A DNA stretch of 41,172 nt from Intestinimonas massiliensis (ex Afouda et al. 2020) (lineage in GTDB: Bacteria > Bacillota > Clostridia > Oscillospirales > Oscillospiraceae), in contig NZ_LR131147.1 in assembly GCF_900626285.1 (NCBI RefSeq), forward strand, positions 1,348,715-1,389,886, in the 5' to 3' direction. Both the position numbers and the translations under genes were made by a program. Below the pieces are notes generated by a model. That model saw only the letters and a program-made list of their open reading frames with translations, made no database searches and was not told where the DNA came from. Shown one piece after another: positions 39,688-41,172 of the stretch (position 1 is its first letter; each line of letters starts with the position of its first letter).

Positions 39688-40896
39688 TCAGCCATGCTCC
39701 AGAGAATCCAGGTAGGCTTTCACAGAAGCGTAGTAGATGCGCAGGAACTTGTTGGCGGAGGCCATCATGTAGACACGGTAGGGCTTACCTTCAGAGCGTT
39801 TCTTGTTCATGAACTGGTAGACCGGCTCATCCATTGGAGCGCATTGCAGGAGGACCCCCATCACCAGAAAGAGCGTCCTTCGCAGTGAGGCAGATCCTCT
39901 CTTGGAAATGTTACGGCTACGGACATCCACTTGTCCAGATTGGTAAGGTGGGGCGTCAATGCCTGCAAAGGCCACCAGCGCTTTCTTGGAATGAAAACGG
40001 CGTACATCGCCAATTTCAGCTATGAGTTGGGGGCCGAGGGTTGGGCCAACACCAAACATCTCCATCACCACAGGATACTCCGGTAGAGAAACGGCCAGGG
40101 ACTGCATCTCCTGCTTGAGAGCAGCTAACGCGGCGGAAGTTGCCCGGAGTTGGGAAACAGCCTGTTCTACCAAAAGTTTTGCCGTGTCCGTTTTCGGCAT
40201 GACACCGAAGTGTCCACATGCAGAGGCGTATATGTCCAGGGCCTTAACCTCGCTAAAATTGTAGCCGTGCTTTCTGCACCACTTCTGGTATTGGGTGGTA
40301 AAGGCCTTTTTAGACAAACCACAGACACACTCACAATGCCAAAAAGCGGCTACAAAATCCACCCACTGCTCGCTGCCATCGGCGCGGGGTGGACTGGTAA
40401 ACAGTCGGTTTGCATCAGGGAAAGCGGTGTCCAGCAGGGAGATTAGGTTGTTCTTCAGCATGGTCCGTACTTTGGAATACTGCTGGTACTGCCGGTAGCA
40501 GGTCTTCAGCATGAGCCGGGTGTCCTCCTCCGGGACATATTTCGGTAGTGTGAGCCAGTGGTCAAGGCCGTAGTTGGCCAGTTTCACGGCGTCCTTCTTG
40601 TCAGTCTTGCCTCGTCTTAAACTGTTGTTCCCATAGTCATGCACCAGCATTGCATTGACTACGGAGACATAAAGTCCCGCGTCGTGGAGCAGCCAGGCCA
40701 CCGGCGCGTGGTAATTACCCGTGGATTCCATCACCACACGGGTCTCACCGTCCAAACTTTTGAGCAGCCCTGCCAGTTCGTTCAGTTCATTGGCGGTGTG
40801 TCGCACTTCAAAGGGTGAAACCACCACCTCACCGAAGGGGCGCATGACGGCGATCATGCTTTTCCCTTTGGAAACATCGATGCCAACGCTGTTCAT
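39688..40896 (-). CDS. IS110-family transposase (DEDD)
   Basis: A 402-residue transposase. ATG 40896 has GGAGG at the right distance. ATG 40902 and the longer frame are too close to or upstream of it. The N-terminal RuvC-like DEDD domain shows D7 (SVGIDVSKGKS), E57 (VVMESTGNYH), D99 and D102 (KTDKKDAVKLA). The C-terminal transposase_20 domain shows FGVGPTLGPQLIAEIGDVRR, LVAFAGIDAPPYQSGQ (candidate active Ser320) and SKRGSASLRRTLF. The gene is intact, so the element may still be active. The non-coding region lies upstream of the gene, as in the IS110 subgroup, not downstream as in IS1111. Confidence 0.95.
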   Translation of the reverse strand: MNSVGIDVSKGKSMIAVMRPFGEVVVSPFEVRHTANELNELAGLLKSLDGETRVVMESTGNYHAPVAWLLHDAGLYVSVVNAMLVHDYGNNSLRRGKTDKKDAVKLANYGLDHWLTLPKYVPEEDTRLMLKTCYRQYQQYSKVRTMLKNNLISLLDTAFPDANRLFTSPPRADGSEQWVDFVAAFWHCECVCGLSKKAFTTQYQKWCRKHGYNFSEVKALDIYASACGHFGVMPKTDTAKLLVEQAVSQLRATSAALAALKQEMQSLAVSLPEYPVVMEMFGVGPTLGPQLIAEIGDVRRFHSKKALVAFAGIDAPPYQSGQVDVRSRNISKRGSASLRRTLFLVMGVLLQCAPMDEPVYQFMNKKRSEGKPYRVYMMASANKFLRIYYASVKAYLDSLEHG

Positions 40897-40902
40897 CCAC
40901 AT

Positions 40903-41150
40903 TCCTCCAATACTAAAGAATCTGCAACCGGAATCCATCTTTTCTCGTTGCCGATTCAATCTATTGGGTGACGCGAACTCCCCGGCATCCGGTGGCTCAA
41001 CCTGCTGAAATCGAACGCTACAACAAGAGGATGGCTGACAGTCTTTCGTACGGACTTACAAGCCCAAGGAGTGAGTGGTCAGCCAGTTGCTCCTCTTATT
41101 GTAGCTTAGGCACGAGATGGAGGGAAAGCCGGACTGGCTGCCCGGCTTTC
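40903..41150 (-). ncRNA. Candidate IS110 bridge RNA
   Basis: Upstream of the transposase the minus strand can form three ordered stems. First is an 8-base hairpin AAAGCCGG/CCGGCTTT (41125-41149). Then comes a long stem with internal loop: CTACAACAAGAGGA (41018-41031) with TCCTCTTATTGTAG (41091-41104), 13 of 14 paired, and TGGCTGAC (41032-41039) with GTCAGCCA (41078-41085), enclosing 38 bases. A shorter stem near the gene (40919-40956, AATC and GCAAC with GTTGC and GATT) encloses 18 bases. IS110-family bridge RNAs have a 5' stem-loop, a target-binding loop and a donor-binding loop in this order. Folding is by eye. Confidence 0.55.
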
Positions 41151-41172
41151 CTGTCCAAATTTATTGTAATAG

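Larger units (their letters stand above)
39575..41172 (-). mobile_element. IS110-family insertion sequence (limits uncertain)
   Basis: A complete IS110 transposase gene with its upstream structured non-coding region. IS110 elements lack terminal inverted repeats, so the ends cannot be set by eye. The left limit is somewhere between 39,575 and 39,688 and the right limit may lie beyond 41,172. It sits about 110 bases after the recombinase module. Confidence 0.7.

Overview
The window looks like DNA from a high-GC gut Clostridia species, most likely Oscillospiraceae (a Flavonifractor or Lawsonibacter-like bacterium). I infer this from Shine-Dalgarno-led genes, CD1110/CD1112-type conjugation genes, a citrate lyase operon of clostridial style and paired serine recombinases. 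I cannot name the species from sequence alone.

Positions 1 to about 28,340, all read from the minus strand, are the backbone of an integrative and conjugative element that continues past the left edge. In transcription order it carries a cluster of ArdA-like and uncharacterised cytoplasmic proteins (28,337 to 21,536), a small winged-helix-like protein and an orphan adenine methyltransferase, surface and secretion genes (membrane-anchored protein, sortase, secreted protein, and a 1,840-residue protein with 14 Cna-B/SpaA repeats), the transfer channel (pilin-like protein, VirB6, split cytosine methyltransferase, PrgI, VirB4 in two polypeptides, M23 peptidase), and a second group of uncharacterised genes. 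Most genes overlap by 1 to 17 bases, often at GTGA or ATGA. Intrinsic terminators divide the block, and several sit directly in front of the next ribosome binding site. Many cargo proteins share a Q-(A/G)-P or G-G-M-S type C-terminal tail that the transfer machinery lacks.

At 28,767-28,806 lies the 3' third of a threonine-type tRNA on the minus strand, a likely attachment-site scar, overlapping the stop codon of the next gene. From there to 34,910 is a citrate fermentation locus. A LysR regulator and a CitX-CitG fusion read leftward. citD, citE, citF and citC read rightward from a divergent promoter. Together they make the citrate lyase subunits (D, E, F), make and attach the prosthetic group (XG), and acetylate the enzyme (C). 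No citrate transporter is in view.

Positions 34,959-37,001 are lower in GC and decayed: a broken yaaA gene, gene remnants, long hairpins and one intact XRE regulator. Positions 37,002-39,574 are a recombination module (47-residue protein, large serine recombinase, and a partner lacking the catalytic domain). The window ends in an IS110-family transposase (39,688-40,896) whose upstream non-coding region can fold like a bridge RNA.
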